From NCBI RefSeq assembly GCF_041912895.1, contig NZ_JAYSGI010000001.1, positions 558,001 to 622,000 of the forward strand: a stretch of DNA of 64,000 nucleotides, given 5' to 3'. Numbering within the stretch: position 1 is the first letter of the stretch; every line of letters begins with the position of its first letter. Source of the DNA: Pelagerythrobacter sp041912895 (GTDB lineage: Bacteria; Pseudomonadota; Alphaproteobacteria; Sphingomonadales; Sphingomonadaceae). The position numbers and the translations under genes were made by a program. The notes below the pieces were generated by a model. The model saw only the letters and a program-made list of their open reading frames with translations. It ran no database searches and had not been told where the DNA came from. This document shows, in pieces, positions 1-8,705 of this stretch.

Positions 1-411
1 ATGGACATGGTCGCCGACGAGCAGGACTACGACCTCCACGCGATCACCCGGCTGCAACAGCTCAAGACAGGCGCGCTGCTGGGTGCGGCGGTGGAGATGG
101 GCGCCATCCTCGGCCGCGTGCCGCCCGAGGGGCGCGGGCACCTGCGCAACTATGCGCGCGACATCGGCCTCGCCTTCCAGATCGCCGATGACCTGCTCGA
201 CCGCGAGGGGGACGAGGCGCTGGCGGGCAAGGCGCTGCGCAAGGACGACGAACAGGGCAAGCAGACCTTCGTGACGCTGATGGGCGCGGACAAGGCCCGC
301 GACCAGGCCGCCGCGCTGGTGGAGCAGGCCATCGGCCACCTCGCCCCGCACGGCAGCGAGGCCGACCTGCTGCGCGCGCTGGCAAGGTTTATCGTGGAGA
401 GAGACAGGTGA
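1..411 (+). CDS. ispA: Polyprenyl (farnesyl/geranylgeranyl) diphosphate synthase, C-terminal part
   Basis: C-terminal 136 residues of an all-alpha prenyltransferase that condenses isopentenyl diphosphate with allylic diphosphates to make C15/C20 precursors for quinones, carotenoids and undecaprenyl phosphate. The family's KTGALL segment and the second aspartate-rich motif (FQIADDLLD) are both visible; the first aspartate-rich motif would lie upstream of the window. The ATG at base 1 is a window-edge coincidence and not the true start, since a full enzyme is about 290-300 residues. The stop codon overlaps the GTG start of coaD (GTGA), so the two are translationally coupled. Whether the product is C15 or longer cannot be judged from this half. 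Confidence 0.85.
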   Translation: MDMVADEQDYDLHAITRLQQLKTGALLGAAVEMGAILGRVPPEGRGHLRNYARDIGLAFQIADDLLDREGDEALAGKALRKDDEQGKQTFVTLMGADKARDQAAALVEQAIGHLAPHGSEADLLRALARFIVERDR

Positions 412-935
412 GCGACACGGATTTCGCGGAACGCATCGGCGTCTATCCCGGCACGTTCGATCCGATCACGCTCGGCCATGCGGATATCATCCGGCGAGGC
501 GCGAAGCTGGTGGACCGGCTGATCGTGGGGGTCACCACGAACCCGTCGAAGAACCCGATGTTCGAGCCGGACGAGCGGATGGACATGGTCCGCCGCGAGG
601 TCGCCGCCTTGGGAATCGAAAACGTCGAGGTCGTCGGCTTCAACGCGCTGCTGATGAAGTTCGCGCGCAAGCAGGGTGCCAGTGTGATCGTGCGCGGGCT
701 GCGCGCGGTCGCCGATTTCGAATACGAATACCAGATGGCGGGCATGAACCAGCAGATCGACGCCGAGATCGAGACGGTGTTCCTGATGGCCGACGTCTCG
801 CTCCAGCCGATCGCTTCCAAGCTGGTGAAGGAAATCGCGCTGTTCGGCGGCGATATCGCGCCCTTCGTGAGCGATGCGGTGAAGGCCGAAGTCGCCGCGC
901 GGGTGGCCAAGATGGGGCGGCTCGGCGATTACTGA
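408..935 (+). CDS. coaD: Phosphopantetheine adenylyltransferase
   Basis: Catalyses the fourth step of coenzyme A synthesis, joining 4'-phosphopantetheine and ATP to dephospho-CoA in the cytoplasm. The 175-residue length is normal. The N-terminus holds the nucleotidyltransferase signature YPGTFDPITLGH with the T/HxGH ATP-binding motif, and the later IVRGLRAVADFEYE segment is typical of bacterial CoaD. The start is GTG at 408, overlapping the upstream stop; a purine-rich GGAGAGAGA precedes it. Identification is secure. Confidence 0.95.
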   Translation: MSDTDFAERIGVYPGTFDPITLGHADIIRRGAKLVDRLIVGVTTNPSKNPMFEPDERMDMVRREVAALGIENVEVVGFNALLMKFARKQGASVIVRGLRAVADFEYEYQMAGMNQQIDAEIETVFLMADVSLQPIASKLVKEIALFGGDIAPFVSDAVKAEVAARVAKMGRLGDY

Positions 936-1011
936 ACCGCATCATTCATTGAACCGACAGTCCCCCGGCGCTAGAGGCGCCCCTTCGATTTACCTGACAT
1001 ACGGATTGCTC

Positions 1012-1758
1012 ATGTTCAGACGCCAAATTGCCGCCGGCGCACTGCTGGCGCTGGTTTCCGCCCCGACCATCGCCGCCGCGCAGGACGCGCCGGAGCAGGA
1101 CGAGCCGAGATCGGCCGAAGTCGACCGGGCGGAAAAGGGCCTGGAGGAAGCCATGGCCGAATCCACCACGGCCGCGACGGTCTACGAACAGATCGACTAC
1201 GACGTCACGCACGACCCCGAAAACGTGCTGCTGCTCGACTTGTCGAACGGGCAGCGGATCCCGATCCGGCTGATGCCGAGTTGGGCGCCGAACCATGTCG
1301 AACGGATCAAGACGCTGACGCGGCAGGGGTTCTATGACGGGGTGATCTTCCACCGCGTGATCGACGGGTTCATGGCGCAGACCGGCGACCCCACGGGCAC
1401 CGGGCAGGGCGGATCGGACCTGCCCGACCTGGCGGAGGAGTTCAACCCGATGCCGCACGTGCGCGGCACCGTGGCGATGGCCCGCGCGCAGGCGGAAGAC
1501 AGCGCGAACAGCCAGTTCTTCATCGTGTTCTATCCGCGCTTCAGCCTCGACAAGCGCTACACCAATTTCGGCCGCGTGATCGGCAACATGGCGGGCGTGG
1601 ACACGATCGAGCGGGGCGAGCCGCCGGCCAATCCGACGCGCGTCCTTCAGGCCTCGATCGCGGCGGACAACAAGCCCCAGGCGATGCCGCAGCCGGTGGC
1701 TCCCGCTCCCGCCGAAGCGATCACCACCGACATGCTGAACGCGCCGATCGAGGAATGA
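1012..1758 (+). CDS. Secreted cyclophilin-type peptidyl-prolyl cis-trans isomerase
   Basis: A 248-residue cyclophilin with an N-terminal signal peptide (MFRRQIAAGALLALVSAP, cleavage likely after AAAQ), so it should fold proteins in the periplasm. Cyclophilin core motifs are present: FHRVIDGFMAQTGDPTGTG, the NSQFFIVF strand and the TNFGRVI segment. The C-terminal tail after residue about 215 is Pro/Ala-rich and low complexity. An in-frame upstream ATG at 949 exists, but the peptide from 1012 is a clean signal sequence, so 1012 is preferred. It is followed 36 bp later by queA on the same strand. Confidence 0.88.
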   Translation: MFRRQIAAGALLALVSAPTIAAAQDAPEQDEPRSAEVDRAEKGLEEAMAESTTAATVYEQIDYDVTHDPENVLLLDLSNGQRIPIRLMPSWAPNHVERIKTLTRQGFYDGVIFHRVIDGFMAQTGDPTGTGQGGSDLPDLAEEFNPMPHVRGTVAMARAQAEDSANSQFFIVFYPRFSLDKRYTNFGRVIGNMAGVDTIERGEPPANPTRVLQASIAADNKPQAMPQPVAPAPAEAITTDMLNAPIEE

Positions 1759-1794
1759 TCCTTCCCGCTGGGGAGGATGGCGTAGCGGCCCGCC

Positions 1795-2823
1795 ATGCGC
1801 GTTGACCTGTTCGATTTCGACCTGCCGCAAGACCTGATCGCGCTGCGCCCCGCTGTGCCGCGCGATGCGGCGCGGATGCTGGTGGCGTGCGGAAACAAAC
1901 CGTTCGCCGACCGCACGGTGCGCGACCTGCCCGACACGCTCGAACCCGGCGACGTGCTGGTGTTCAACGATACCCGCGTGATCCCCGCCCAGCTCGAAGG
2001 GCTGCGCGGGGAGGCGCGGATCGGGGCGACGCTGCACAAGCGGATCGACCTGCGCCGTTGGCAGGCCTTCGTCCGCAACGCCAAGCGTGTGCGCGAGGGG
2101 GACCGGATCGTGTTCGGCGCTGGGGTCAGCGCGATCGCCGAAGCGCGCCATGCCGATGGCAGCCTGACGCTGGCGTTCGAGGGGGAGGAGCCGGTCGAGG
2201 TGCTGCTCGAGCGGGCAGGCCGGATGCCGCTGCCACCCTATATCGCGGGCAAGCGCGAAACCGACGCGCGCGACCGCGAGGATTACCAGACGATGTTCGC
2301 CGCGCGCGACGGGGCGGTCGCCGCGCCGACCGCCGCGCTCCACTTCACGCCCGGCCTCATGGCGGCGCTGGCCGAACGCGGTGTCGCAACCGAGACGCTG
2401 ACGCTCCACGTCGGCGCGGGCACCTTCCTGCCGGTCAAGGCGGAGGACACGCGCGACCACGCAATGCACGCCGAGTGGGGACGGATCGAAGCCGATACCG
2501 CGGAGCGGCTCAACGCCGCCCGCGCTGCGGGGCGCCGGGTGATCGCGGTCGGCACCACGAGCCTGCGCCTGCTCGAAAGCGCGGCAGGCGAGGACGGCAC
2601 GATCCGCGCCTTCGCGGGCGACACCGCGATCTTCATCACCCCGGGCTACGCCTTCCGCGCGATCGACGGGCTGATGACCAATTTTCACTTGCCCAAATCG
2701 ACGCTGTTCATGCTGGTGAGCGCGCTGATGGGCCGCGAGCGGATGCAGGCGGCCTATGCCCATGCGATCGCCGCGAAGTACCGGTTCTACAGCTACGGCG
2801 ATTCCTCGCTGCTCCTGCCGTAA
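1795..2823 (+). CDS. queA: S-adenosylmethionine:tRNA ribosyltransferase-isomerase
   Basis: Transfers and isomerises the ribosyl group of S-adenosylmethionine onto preQ1-modified tRNA to give epoxyqueuosine at the wobble position of GUN anticodons. The 342 residues match the family length. Recognisable features are the N-terminal FDFDLPQDLIA, the VFNDTRVIPAQL segment and the LTLHVGAGTFLPVK region. The preceding step of the pathway, base exchange by Tgt, is encoded 2.8 kb downstream on the same strand. Two transporter genes and a DUF481 gene sit between the two. Confidence 0.95.
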   Translation: MRVDLFDFDLPQDLIALRPAVPRDAARMLVACGNKPFADRTVRDLPDTLEPGDVLVFNDTRVIPAQLEGLRGEARIGATLHKRIDLRRWQAFVRNAKRVREGDRIVFGAGVSAIAEARHADGSLTLAFEGEEPVEVLLERAGRMPLPPYIAGKRETDARDREDYQTMFAARDGAVAAPTAALHFTPGLMAALAERGVATETLTLHVGAGTFLPVKAEDTRDHAMHAEWGRIEADTAERLNAARAAGRRVIAVGTTSLRLLESAAGEDGTIRAFAGDTAIFITPGYAFRAIDGLMTNFHLPKSTLFMLVSALMGRERMQAAYAHAIAAKYRFYSYGDSSLLLP

Positions 2824-2881
2824 CGGCGGGCGCGCTTTTGCGCTTGGCAATCGTGCTCGCCGTCCCCAAATTCCGGCGCGC

Positions 2882-3835
2882 ATGGACAACATCTCCGACC
2901 CCATTCTCGACATCCGCGGGCTGACCAAGGTCTATTCCGGCGGGTTGAAGGCGCTCGACAGCGTCGATCTGCAGATCCGGCGCGGCGAGATCTTCGCGCT
3001 CCTCGGCCCCAATGGTGCGGGCAAGACCACGCTGATCGGCGCGGTCTGCGGGATGGTGCGGATCAGTTCGGGCACGATCGAAGCGTTCGGCGAGGATCTG
3101 GGTCGCCACTGGCGCAGCGCGCGCCAGCGGATCGGGCTGGTACCGCAGGAACTGGGCTTCGACATGTTCGACACGGTGGAGCGGCAGGTCGGCTATTCGC
3201 GCGGCCTGTTCGGGCGCGCGCCCGATCCCGAGCGGATCGAGGAGGTGCTGCGTTCGCTCAGCCTGTGGGACAAACGGAGCGAGGAAATCCGCAAGCTTTC
3301 CGGCGGCATGAAGCGCCGCGTGCTGATCGCCAAGGCGCTCGCGCATGATCCCGAACTGCTGTTCCTCGACGAGCCGACCGCGGGCGTCGACGTCGAACTG
3401 CGGCGCGACATGTGGCGCCAGATCGGCATGTTGCGCGAACAGGGCGTCACCGTGATCCTGACCACGCACTATATCGAGGAGGCCGAGGAAATGGCCGATC
3501 GGGTGGGTATCATCAACAAGGGGCAGCTGCTGCTGGTGGATGAGAAGGACGCGATGATGAAGCGCCTCGGCCGCACCGAAGCGCACTTCGCGCTCGCCGC
3601 GCCGCTGGCGGAAATCCCCGCGGCGCTCGCCGACTATCCGCTGACGCTGACCGACGATGGCCGCACGCTGTGCTACCGCGGCGGCGACGGCACGGGGAAG
3701 GGCAAGGAGGAGGTCGCGGCGGTCGCCACCGCGCTGGTCCGGAACGGCATCACCTTCACCGCGCTGGAGCAGAAGGAATCGAGCCTGGAAGACATCTTCG
3801 TCGACCTGGTCGAGCAGCAGGGGCTCGCGGCATGA
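2882..3835 (+). CDS. ABC-2 type exporter, ATP-binding protein
   Basis: ATPase subunit (317 residues) of an ABC exporter. Visible are Walker A (GPNGAGKTT), the Q-loop region, the signature LSGGMKRR, Walker B with catalytic glutamate (ELLFLDEPTAGVD) and the H-loop (LTTHYIEEAEEMADRV). The C-terminal 100 residues form the extension usual in DrrA/NodI-like exporters. An earlier in-frame start exists inside queA, but the ATG at 2882 gives the normal N-terminus. The stop overlaps the ATG of the permease (ATGA at 3832), so the two subunits are coupled. The substrate cannot be told from sequence. Confidence 0.92.
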   Translation: MDNISDPILDIRGLTKVYSGGLKALDSVDLQIRRGEIFALLGPNGAGKTTLIGAVCGMVRISSGTIEAFGEDLGRHWRSARQRIGLVPQELGFDMFDTVERQVGYSRGLFGRAPDPERIEEVLRSLSLWDKRSEEIRKLSGGMKRRVLIAKALAHDPELLFLDEPTAGVDVELRRDMWRQIGMLREQGVTVILTTHYIEEAEEMADRVGIINKGQLLLVDEKDAMMKRLGRTEAHFALAAPLAEIPAALADYPLTLTDDGRTLCYRGGDGTGKGKEEVAAVATALVRNGITFTALEQKESSLEDIFVDLVEQQGLAA

Positions 3836-4596
3836 TAAACTGGCGCTCCACCCTCGCGATCTACCGCAACGAACTGTCGCGCTTCCGCCGCACGGTGTTC
3901 GGCTCGATCGTCTCGCCGGTGCTGACCACCAGCCTCTACTTCATCGTCTTCGGCGCCGCGATTGGCGGGCGGATCAACGAAGTCGGCGGAGTCGGCTACG
4001 GCGCGTTCATCGTGCCCGGCCTGCTGATGCTGACGTTGCTTTCGGAAAGCACCAGCAACGCCAGCTTCGGGATCTACATGCCGAAGTTCACCGGAGCGAT
4101 CTACGAGTTGCTCTCGGCCCCTGTAGGCGTCGCGGAGACCCTGCTCGGTTTCGTCGGCGCGGCGGCGACCAAGAGCCTGATCCTCGCCGCGATCATCCTC
4201 GGCACGGCACTGCTGTTCGTCGACTATACCATCGCGCACCCGGTCTTCGCCCTGGTCTACATCATGCTCGTCGCGGCCAGCTTCTCACTGCTCGGCTTCA
4301 TCCTCGGCGTCTGGGCCGAAGGGTTCGAGAAGCTGCAGATGGTGCCGCTGCTGATCCTCACGCCGCTCACGTTCCTGGGCGGCACGTTCTACTCGATCGA
4401 CATGCTGCCGAGCCCGTGGGACAAGATCGCGCTGGCAAACCCGATCGTCTATCTCGTCAACGGGTTGCGCTGGACCTTTTACGGCCAGTCTGACGTTTCC
4501 ATCGGGGTCTCGCTGGGCCTCACGCTGGCGTTCCTCGCAATTTGCGTGGCAGTCATCGCAGTGATCTTCCGGACGGGGTGGCGCCTGCGGACGTAA
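3832..4596 (+). CDS. ABC-2 type exporter, permease protein
   Basis: A 254-residue integral membrane protein of the ABC-2 family (NodJ/DrrB-like) with about six hydrophobic segments, including those near residues 22-42, 60-80, 105-130 and 225-250. It starts by ATGA overlap with the ATPase gene and completes a two-gene exporter. The LTFLGGTFYSIDMLP segment before the last helices is typical of this permease family. The substrate (lipid, polysaccharide, drug) is unknown. Confidence 0.9.
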   Translation: MINWRSTLAIYRNELSRFRRTVFGSIVSPVLTTSLYFIVFGAAIGGRINEVGGVGYGAFIVPGLLMLTLLSESTSNASFGIYMPKFTGAIYELLSAPVGVAETLLGFVGAAATKSLILAAIILGTALLFVDYTIAHPVFALVYIMLVAASFSLLGFILGVWAEGFEKLQMVPLLILTPLTFLGGTFYSIDMLPSPWDKIALANPIVYLVNGLRWTFYGQSDVSIGVSLGLTLAFLAICVAVIAVIFRTGWRLRT

Positions 4597-4616
4597 CCGG
4601 TTACCCCGCCCCCGCC

Positions 4617-5666
4617 ATGACGAAACGATCGCTCATTCTCGTAACCGCCGCCGCCGCTTTCGCCTCACCGCTGGCGGCGGGCCAATCAAAAGCCGAGCCG
4701 GGCCAGATCGCGTCGGCCGCGTTTCCGCTCGGTGAAATTGAGCCGGTGGTGGGTGCTCCACCGCGCGCCGATCAGGTTTCGAACGTCCCTCGCGGCGTGC
4801 GCGCCATGATCGACGCCGCAATGGCCACGGGTGACAAGGGCAAGATCGAAACCGTCCTCTCCCTCGCCAGCCAAACCACGCCCAATGGTGCGCCCGAGAT
4901 CAAGGCGATCGAAACCGCCTGGCGCGCCGACGTCGCCGAAAAGGCCAGGCTCGCGCGCGAGGCGAACACGCGGCGGATTCGCGAGGCGAGCGTTCTCGAA
5001 CTCTGGACCGGGGAAGGGCAGCTCGGCGGCTTCCATTCGACCGGCAACAGCAGCAACGTCGGGCTGTCGGCCGGTCTGAACCTCAAGCGGCAGGGCGAGG
5101 ACTGGAGCCATGCGCTGCGCGCCACCGCCGATTACCAGCGCTCGAACGGCGTCACCAGCCGCGAGCAGTTCCTGTTCGCCTACGAACCGCGCTACCAGAT
5201 CAAGGACGAACTGTTCGCCTACGGCCTCGCGCAATATGAACGGAACCCGATCCTCGGCTTCTCCAGCCGCTACGCGCTGTCGGGCGGGGTCGGTTACCAG
5301 ATCGCCAGCAGCGGCCCGATCAAGCTCGCGATCAAGGCCGGCCCGGCCTTGCGCATGACCGATTTCGATCTCGCCGAGAACGAGACGCGGCTCGCCGCGC
5401 TGTTCGGATTCGATTTCGACTGGCAGATCGCCGAGCGTCTGGCGCTGACGCAGGACGCCAACATGGTCGCCGAGACCGGCGGCGCCGCGACGGTGATCGT
5501 CGATTCGACCCGGACCACGCTCAACCTCGTCACCGGGCTCGATGCGAAAGTCAGCGACCGGCTGCGTTCGCGCGTCACCTATACCGTCGATTACGACAGC
5601 AAGCCGCCCATCGGCCGCGATTCTACCGACGCAGTGACCCGCGTCACCCTTGTCTACGGTTTCTGA
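4617..5666 (+). CDS. DUF481 family protein (YdiY-like, predicted outer-membrane)
   Basis: 349 residues with an N-terminal signal peptide (TKRSLILVTAAAAFASPLAAG). The second half has the alternating aromatic and polar strand pattern of DUF481 beta-barrel-like proteins (repeated short strands such as YALSGGVGYQIAS and a final VTLVYGF ending in phenylalanine, the usual outer-membrane signature). The central part, about residues 60-130, is charged and probably helical. Function of the family is not established. The stop codon overlaps the ATG of tgt by one base. Confidence 0.78.
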   Translation: MTKRSLILVTAAAAFASPLAAGQSKAEPGQIASAAFPLGEIEPVVGAPPRADQVSNVPRGVRAMIDAAMATGDKGKIETVLSLASQTTPNGAPEIKAIETAWRADVAEKARLAREANTRRIREASVLELWTGEGQLGGFHSTGNSSNVGLSAGLNLKRQGEDWSHALRATADYQRSNGVTSREQFLFAYEPRYQIKDELFAYGLAQYERNPILGFSSRYALSGGVGYQIASSGPIKLAIKAGPALRMTDFDLAENETRLAALFGFDFDWQIAERLALTQDANMVAETGGAATVIVDSTRTTLNLVTGLDAKVSDRLRSRVTYTVDYDSKPPIGRDSTDAVTRVTLVYGF

Positions 5667-6793
5667 TGCCCGCACCCCGGTTCGATTTCCGCGTCGATGC
5701 CGTCGACGGCAAGGCGCGCACGGGCGCGATCGCGATGCGACGCGGCGAAATCCGCACGCCCGCCTTCATGCCGGTCGGCACCGCCGCCACGGTCAAGGCG
5801 ATGAAGCCGGAAACGGTGCGCGCGACCGGCGCCGACGTGATCCTCGGCAACACCTACCATCTGATGCTGCGTCCGGGCGCGGAGCGGGTGGCGCGGCTCG
5901 GCGGGCTGCATGACTTCATGAACTGGCCGCGCCCGATCCTGACCGACAGCGGCGGCTATCAGGTCATGAGCCTGTCCGACCTGCGCAAGCTGACCGAGGC
6001 GGGGGTCGAGTTCCGCAGTCATATCGATGGCGCGCGGCACATGCTGACGCCCGAACGCTCGATGGAAATCCAGCGCCTGCTCGGCTCGGACATCGTGATG
6101 GCGTTCGACGAATGTCCGCGTGCCGATCGCCCGCGCGACGAGATCGCCGCGAGCATGGAACTGTCGATGCGCTGGGCGAAGCGCAGCCGCGACGCCTTCG
6201 ATGCCGGCGGCGCGCACGCCGAAGGCGCGGCGCTGTTCGGCATCCAGCAGGGGGCACTCGACGAGGAACTGCGGCGCCGGTCGGCCGAGGCGCTGACCGA
6301 AATCGGTTTCGACGGCTATGCGGTCGGGGGGCTTGCGGTGGGCGAGGGGCAGGAGGCGATGTTCGCCACGCTCGATTTCGCGCCCGACATGCTGCCCGCC
6401 GACCGGCCGCGCTACCTGATGGGCGTGGGCAAGCCCGACGACCTCGTCGGCGCGGTCGAGCGCGGGATCGACATGTTCGACTGCGTGCTGCCGACCCGTT
6501 CGGGCCGCAACGGGCAGGCCTTCACCTGGAACGGCCCGGTGAACCTCAGGAACGCGCGCCATGCGGAGGATAGCGGCCCGCTGGACGAGCGGTGCGCGTG
6601 CGAGGTGTGCAGCACCTACTCGCGCGCCTACCTCCACCACTTGCACAAGGCCGGCGAAATCCTCGGCGCTATGCTGCTGACCGAACACAACCTCGCGTTC
6701 TATCAACAGCTGATGCAAGCGATGCGCGCCGCGATCGGTGAAGGGCGTTTCGCTGCGTTCGCGAGCGATTTCCGGCGGGATTATCTGAGGTAG
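5666..6793 (+). CDS. tgt: Queuine/preQ1 tRNA-guanine transglycosylase
   Basis: Exchanges guanine-34 of GUN-anticodon tRNAs for preQ1, the step before QueA. The 375 residues match bacterial Tgt. Seen are the GGYQVMSL segment with the preceding aspartate, the FDCVLPTRSGRNG loop carrying the nucleophilic aspartate, and the zinc site CACEVC...H near residues 310-345. The ATG overlaps the stop of the DUF481 gene, and the gene ends before a strong hairpin shared with convergent rpsD. Confidence 0.96.
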   Translation: MPAPRFDFRVDAVDGKARTGAIAMRRGEIRTPAFMPVGTAATVKAMKPETVRATGADVILGNTYHLMLRPGAERVARLGGLHDFMNWPRPILTDSGGYQVMSLSDLRKLTEAGVEFRSHIDGARHMLTPERSMEIQRLLGSDIVMAFDECPRADRPRDEIAASMELSMRWAKRSRDAFDAGGAHAEGAALFGIQQGALDEELRRRSAEALTEIGFDGYAVGGLAVGEGQEAMFATLDFAPDMLPADRPRYLMGVGKPDDLVGAVERGIDMFDCVLPTRSGRNGQAFTWNGPVNLRNARHAEDSGPLDERCACEVCSTYSRAYLHHLHKAGEILGAMLLTEHNLAFYQQLMQAMRAAIGEGRFAAFASDFRRDYLR

Positions 6794-6817
6794 CGATTTC
6801 CCGTTCGCGAAAGCAAA

Positions 6818-6843
6818 AAGGGCGGCCCCGCGGGACCGCCCTT
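6818..6843. terminator. Bidirectional terminator between tgt and rpsD
   Basis: Perfect 8-bp stem aagggcgg / ccgccctt around a GC-rich loop that is itself palindromic (cccgcggg). It lies between convergent genes, with an A-run on the left that becomes a T-run for leftward transcripts. Confidence 0.75.
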
Positions 6844-6865
6844 CGATTGCTTCGCTGTCGCTCGA

Positions 6866-7480
6866 TCAGCGCGAGTAGAACTCGACCACCAGGTTCGGTT
6901 CCATCGTGACCGGATAGGGCACTTCGTCCAGCGTGGGCACGCGGGTGAAAGTGATCTTGTCGGTCCCGTCGGGCGAGACGTAGTCGGGGATGTCGCGCTC
7001 GGGCAGGCTCTGCGCCTCGATCACCAGCGCCATTTCCTTGGCCTTGTCGCCCAGGCTGATGACGTCGCCGACGTTCACGCGGCGGCTGGCGATGTTGCAC
7101 TTCACGCCGTTGACGCGAATGTGGCCGTGGCTGACGATCTGGCGCGCAGCGAAGATCGTCGGCGCGAACTTGGCGCGATAGACGATCATGTCGAGCCGCT
7201 GCTCGAGCAGGCCGATCAGGTTCTGGCTGGTGTCGCCCTTCATGCGCGAGGCCTGCTGGTAGGTGGCCTTGAACTGCTTCTCGGTCACGTCGCCGTAGTA
7301 GCCCTTGAGCTTCTGCTTGGCGCGGAGCTGGAGGCCGAAGTCGCTCGTCTTGCCCTTGCGGCGCTGGCCGTGCTGACCTGGGCCATAGGAACGCTTGTTG
7401 ACCGGGGAGTTCGGACGGCCCCAGATGTTCTCGCCCATCCGGCGGTCGAGCTTGTACTTGGCGCTCTTGCGCTTCGACAT
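6866..7480 (-). CDS. rpsD: 30S ribosomal protein S4
   Basis: Primary 16S rRNA-binding protein that nucleates 30S assembly; 204 residues, the normal length. It begins SKRKSAKYKLDRRMGENIWG, as in alphaproteobacterial S4, and carries an S4 RNA-binding domain (LDMIVYRAKFAPTIFAARQ). The ATG at 7480 is chosen over a start 10 codons upstream because it gives the conserved N-terminus. It stands alone on the minus strand, not in a ribosomal protein operon. Confidence 0.96.
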   Translation of the reverse strand: MSKRKSAKYKLDRRMGENIWGRPNSPVNKRSYGPGQHGQRRKGKTSDFGLQLRAKQKLKGYYGDVTEKQFKATYQQASRMKGDTSQNLIGLLEQRLDMIVYRAKFAPTIFAARQIVSHGHIRVNGVKCNIASRRVNVGDVISLGDKAKEMALVIEAQSLPERDIPDYVSPDGTDKITFTRVPTLDEVPYPVTMEPNLVVEFYSR

Positions 7481-7686
7481 GTGTCGTATCCTTCGATTTG
7501 CTGTCGCCACCCCTGCGGCGGCGCTTCAACCCGGCATCGCCCGGCGGACCGTTCCGTCCGTCGCGGCCGCCGCTTCACCGGGATGCGGGGCCAAATTACG
7601 AAGGCGCGCCTTTAGCAGGATCGCGCGCGAGGTCAATCGCCGATGCGCGCTCGACAAATCGGCCCGCACGGGGCAGGGCGCGCGCC

Positions 7687-7998
7687 ATGACCGACCAATT
7701 CAAGCTGCCCGAAAATTGCACCGACATGCGCGAGGTCCGCGTGGGCGTCGACACGACCGACCGCGAACTGATGGCGCTGCTCGATCGGCGCTTCGGCTAC
7801 ATGCGCGCCGCGGCGCGGATCAAGCAGGCGCGCGACACCGTGCGCGACGAAGGGCGCAAGGCGCAGGTGATCGAGAACGCGCAGGCGGACGCCGCCGAGC
7901 GCGGCCTTCCGGCGGAGAAAATCGCGCAACTGTGGGATGTTCTGGTCGAAACCTCGATCGCTTACGAGCTTGTCGAGTGGGATCGGCTGCGAAGTTAG
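7687..7998 (+). CDS. Chorismate mutase family protein (AroQ type)
   Basis: 103 residues predicted to form the three-helix AroQ fold that converts chorismate to prephenate (phenylalanine/tyrosine branch). The pattern DTTDRELMALLDRRFGYMRA followed by AARIKQARD places the arginine and lysine active-site residues as in monofunctional or PchB-like mutases. A longer upstream reading frame exists, but the ATG at 7687 gives the compact domain. It converges with the methyltransferase gene, overlapping its stop by 4 bp. Confidence 0.82.
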   Translation: MTDQFKLPENCTDMREVRVGVDTTDRELMALLDRRFGYMRAAARIKQARDTVRDEGRKAQVIENAQADAAERGLPAEKIAQLWDVLVETSIAYELVEWDRLRS

Positions 7999-8705
7999 TT
8001 CTCGCGCGGACGCCTTTCCAGGCTTGAGAGCACCCCGCGCATCGTGCGCACCTCCAGATGGTTCCAGCCCGGCTTGGTCAGCATCGTGCGCAGCGTGCGG
8101 CGCGTGGAGGCGGCGCGGCTTTCGGGGAGGAAATAGCCGCGCGGCTCGAGCATGGTTTCGAGCTGGGCGATCATGCCTTCCAGCTCGTCCTGAGAAGCCG
8201 GGGGTAGCAGATCCTCGCTGGTAGGTTGGACGAGATCGCGCGTTTTCGACCACTCATAGGCGCACAGGATCACCGCCTGCGCGAGGTTGAGCGAACCGAA
8301 TTCGGGGTTGATCGGTACGGTCAGGATCGCGCGGGCGAGGGCGACATCGTCGGTCTCCAGTCCCGATCGCTCGGGCCCGAAGACCAGCGCGGAGCGCCCT
8401 TCGGCGGCCGCGATTTGGGCCGCGGCTTCTTCCGGCGTCACCACCGGCTTGGTCACGCCGCGCTTGCGCACCGTGGTGGCATAGACGTGCGCACAATCGG
8501 CCACCGCATCGGCCAGCGTGTCGTGAACCGCCGCGTTCTCGAGCACGGCGTCCGCCCCCGCCGCCGCAGGCCCGGCTTTCGGATTGGGCCACCCGTCGCG
8601 CGGGGCGACGAGGCGCATTTCGGTGAGTCCGAAATTGAGCATGGCCCGCGCCGCCTTGCCGATGTTCTCGCCGAGCTGGGGGCGGACGAGGACGATTATC
8701 GGCAT
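7995..8705 (-). CDS. trmJ: TrmJ-type tRNA/rRNA methyltransferase (alternative internal start)
   Basis: If translation begins at the ATG at 8705, the product is 236 residues, the usual length for TrmJ (2'-O-methylation of tRNA position 32) and close relatives. The N-terminus MPIIVLVRPQ is the family's natural start, so this reading is probably the native gene. No clear Shine-Dalgarno lies upstream, because the palindromic element ends just before it. Family membership is clear; the exact RNA target is inference. Confidence 0.7.
   Translation of the reverse strand: MPIIVLVRPQLGENIGKAARAMLNFGLTEMRLVAPRDGWPNPKAGPAAAGADAVLENAAVHDTLADAVADCAHVYATTVRKRGVTKPVVTPEEAAAQIAAAEGRSALVFGPERSGLETDDVALARAILTVPINPEFGSLNLAQAVILCAYEWSKTRDLVQPTSEDLLPPASQDELEGMIAQLETMLEPRGYFLPESRAASTRRTLRTMLTKPGWNHLEVRTMRGVLSSLERRPREN

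Noticed and set aside
946..2928. 660-codon minus-strand open frame
   Set aside because: Shadow of the cyclophilin and queA genes; Arg/His/Gly-rich composition typical of antisense frames in high-GC DNA.
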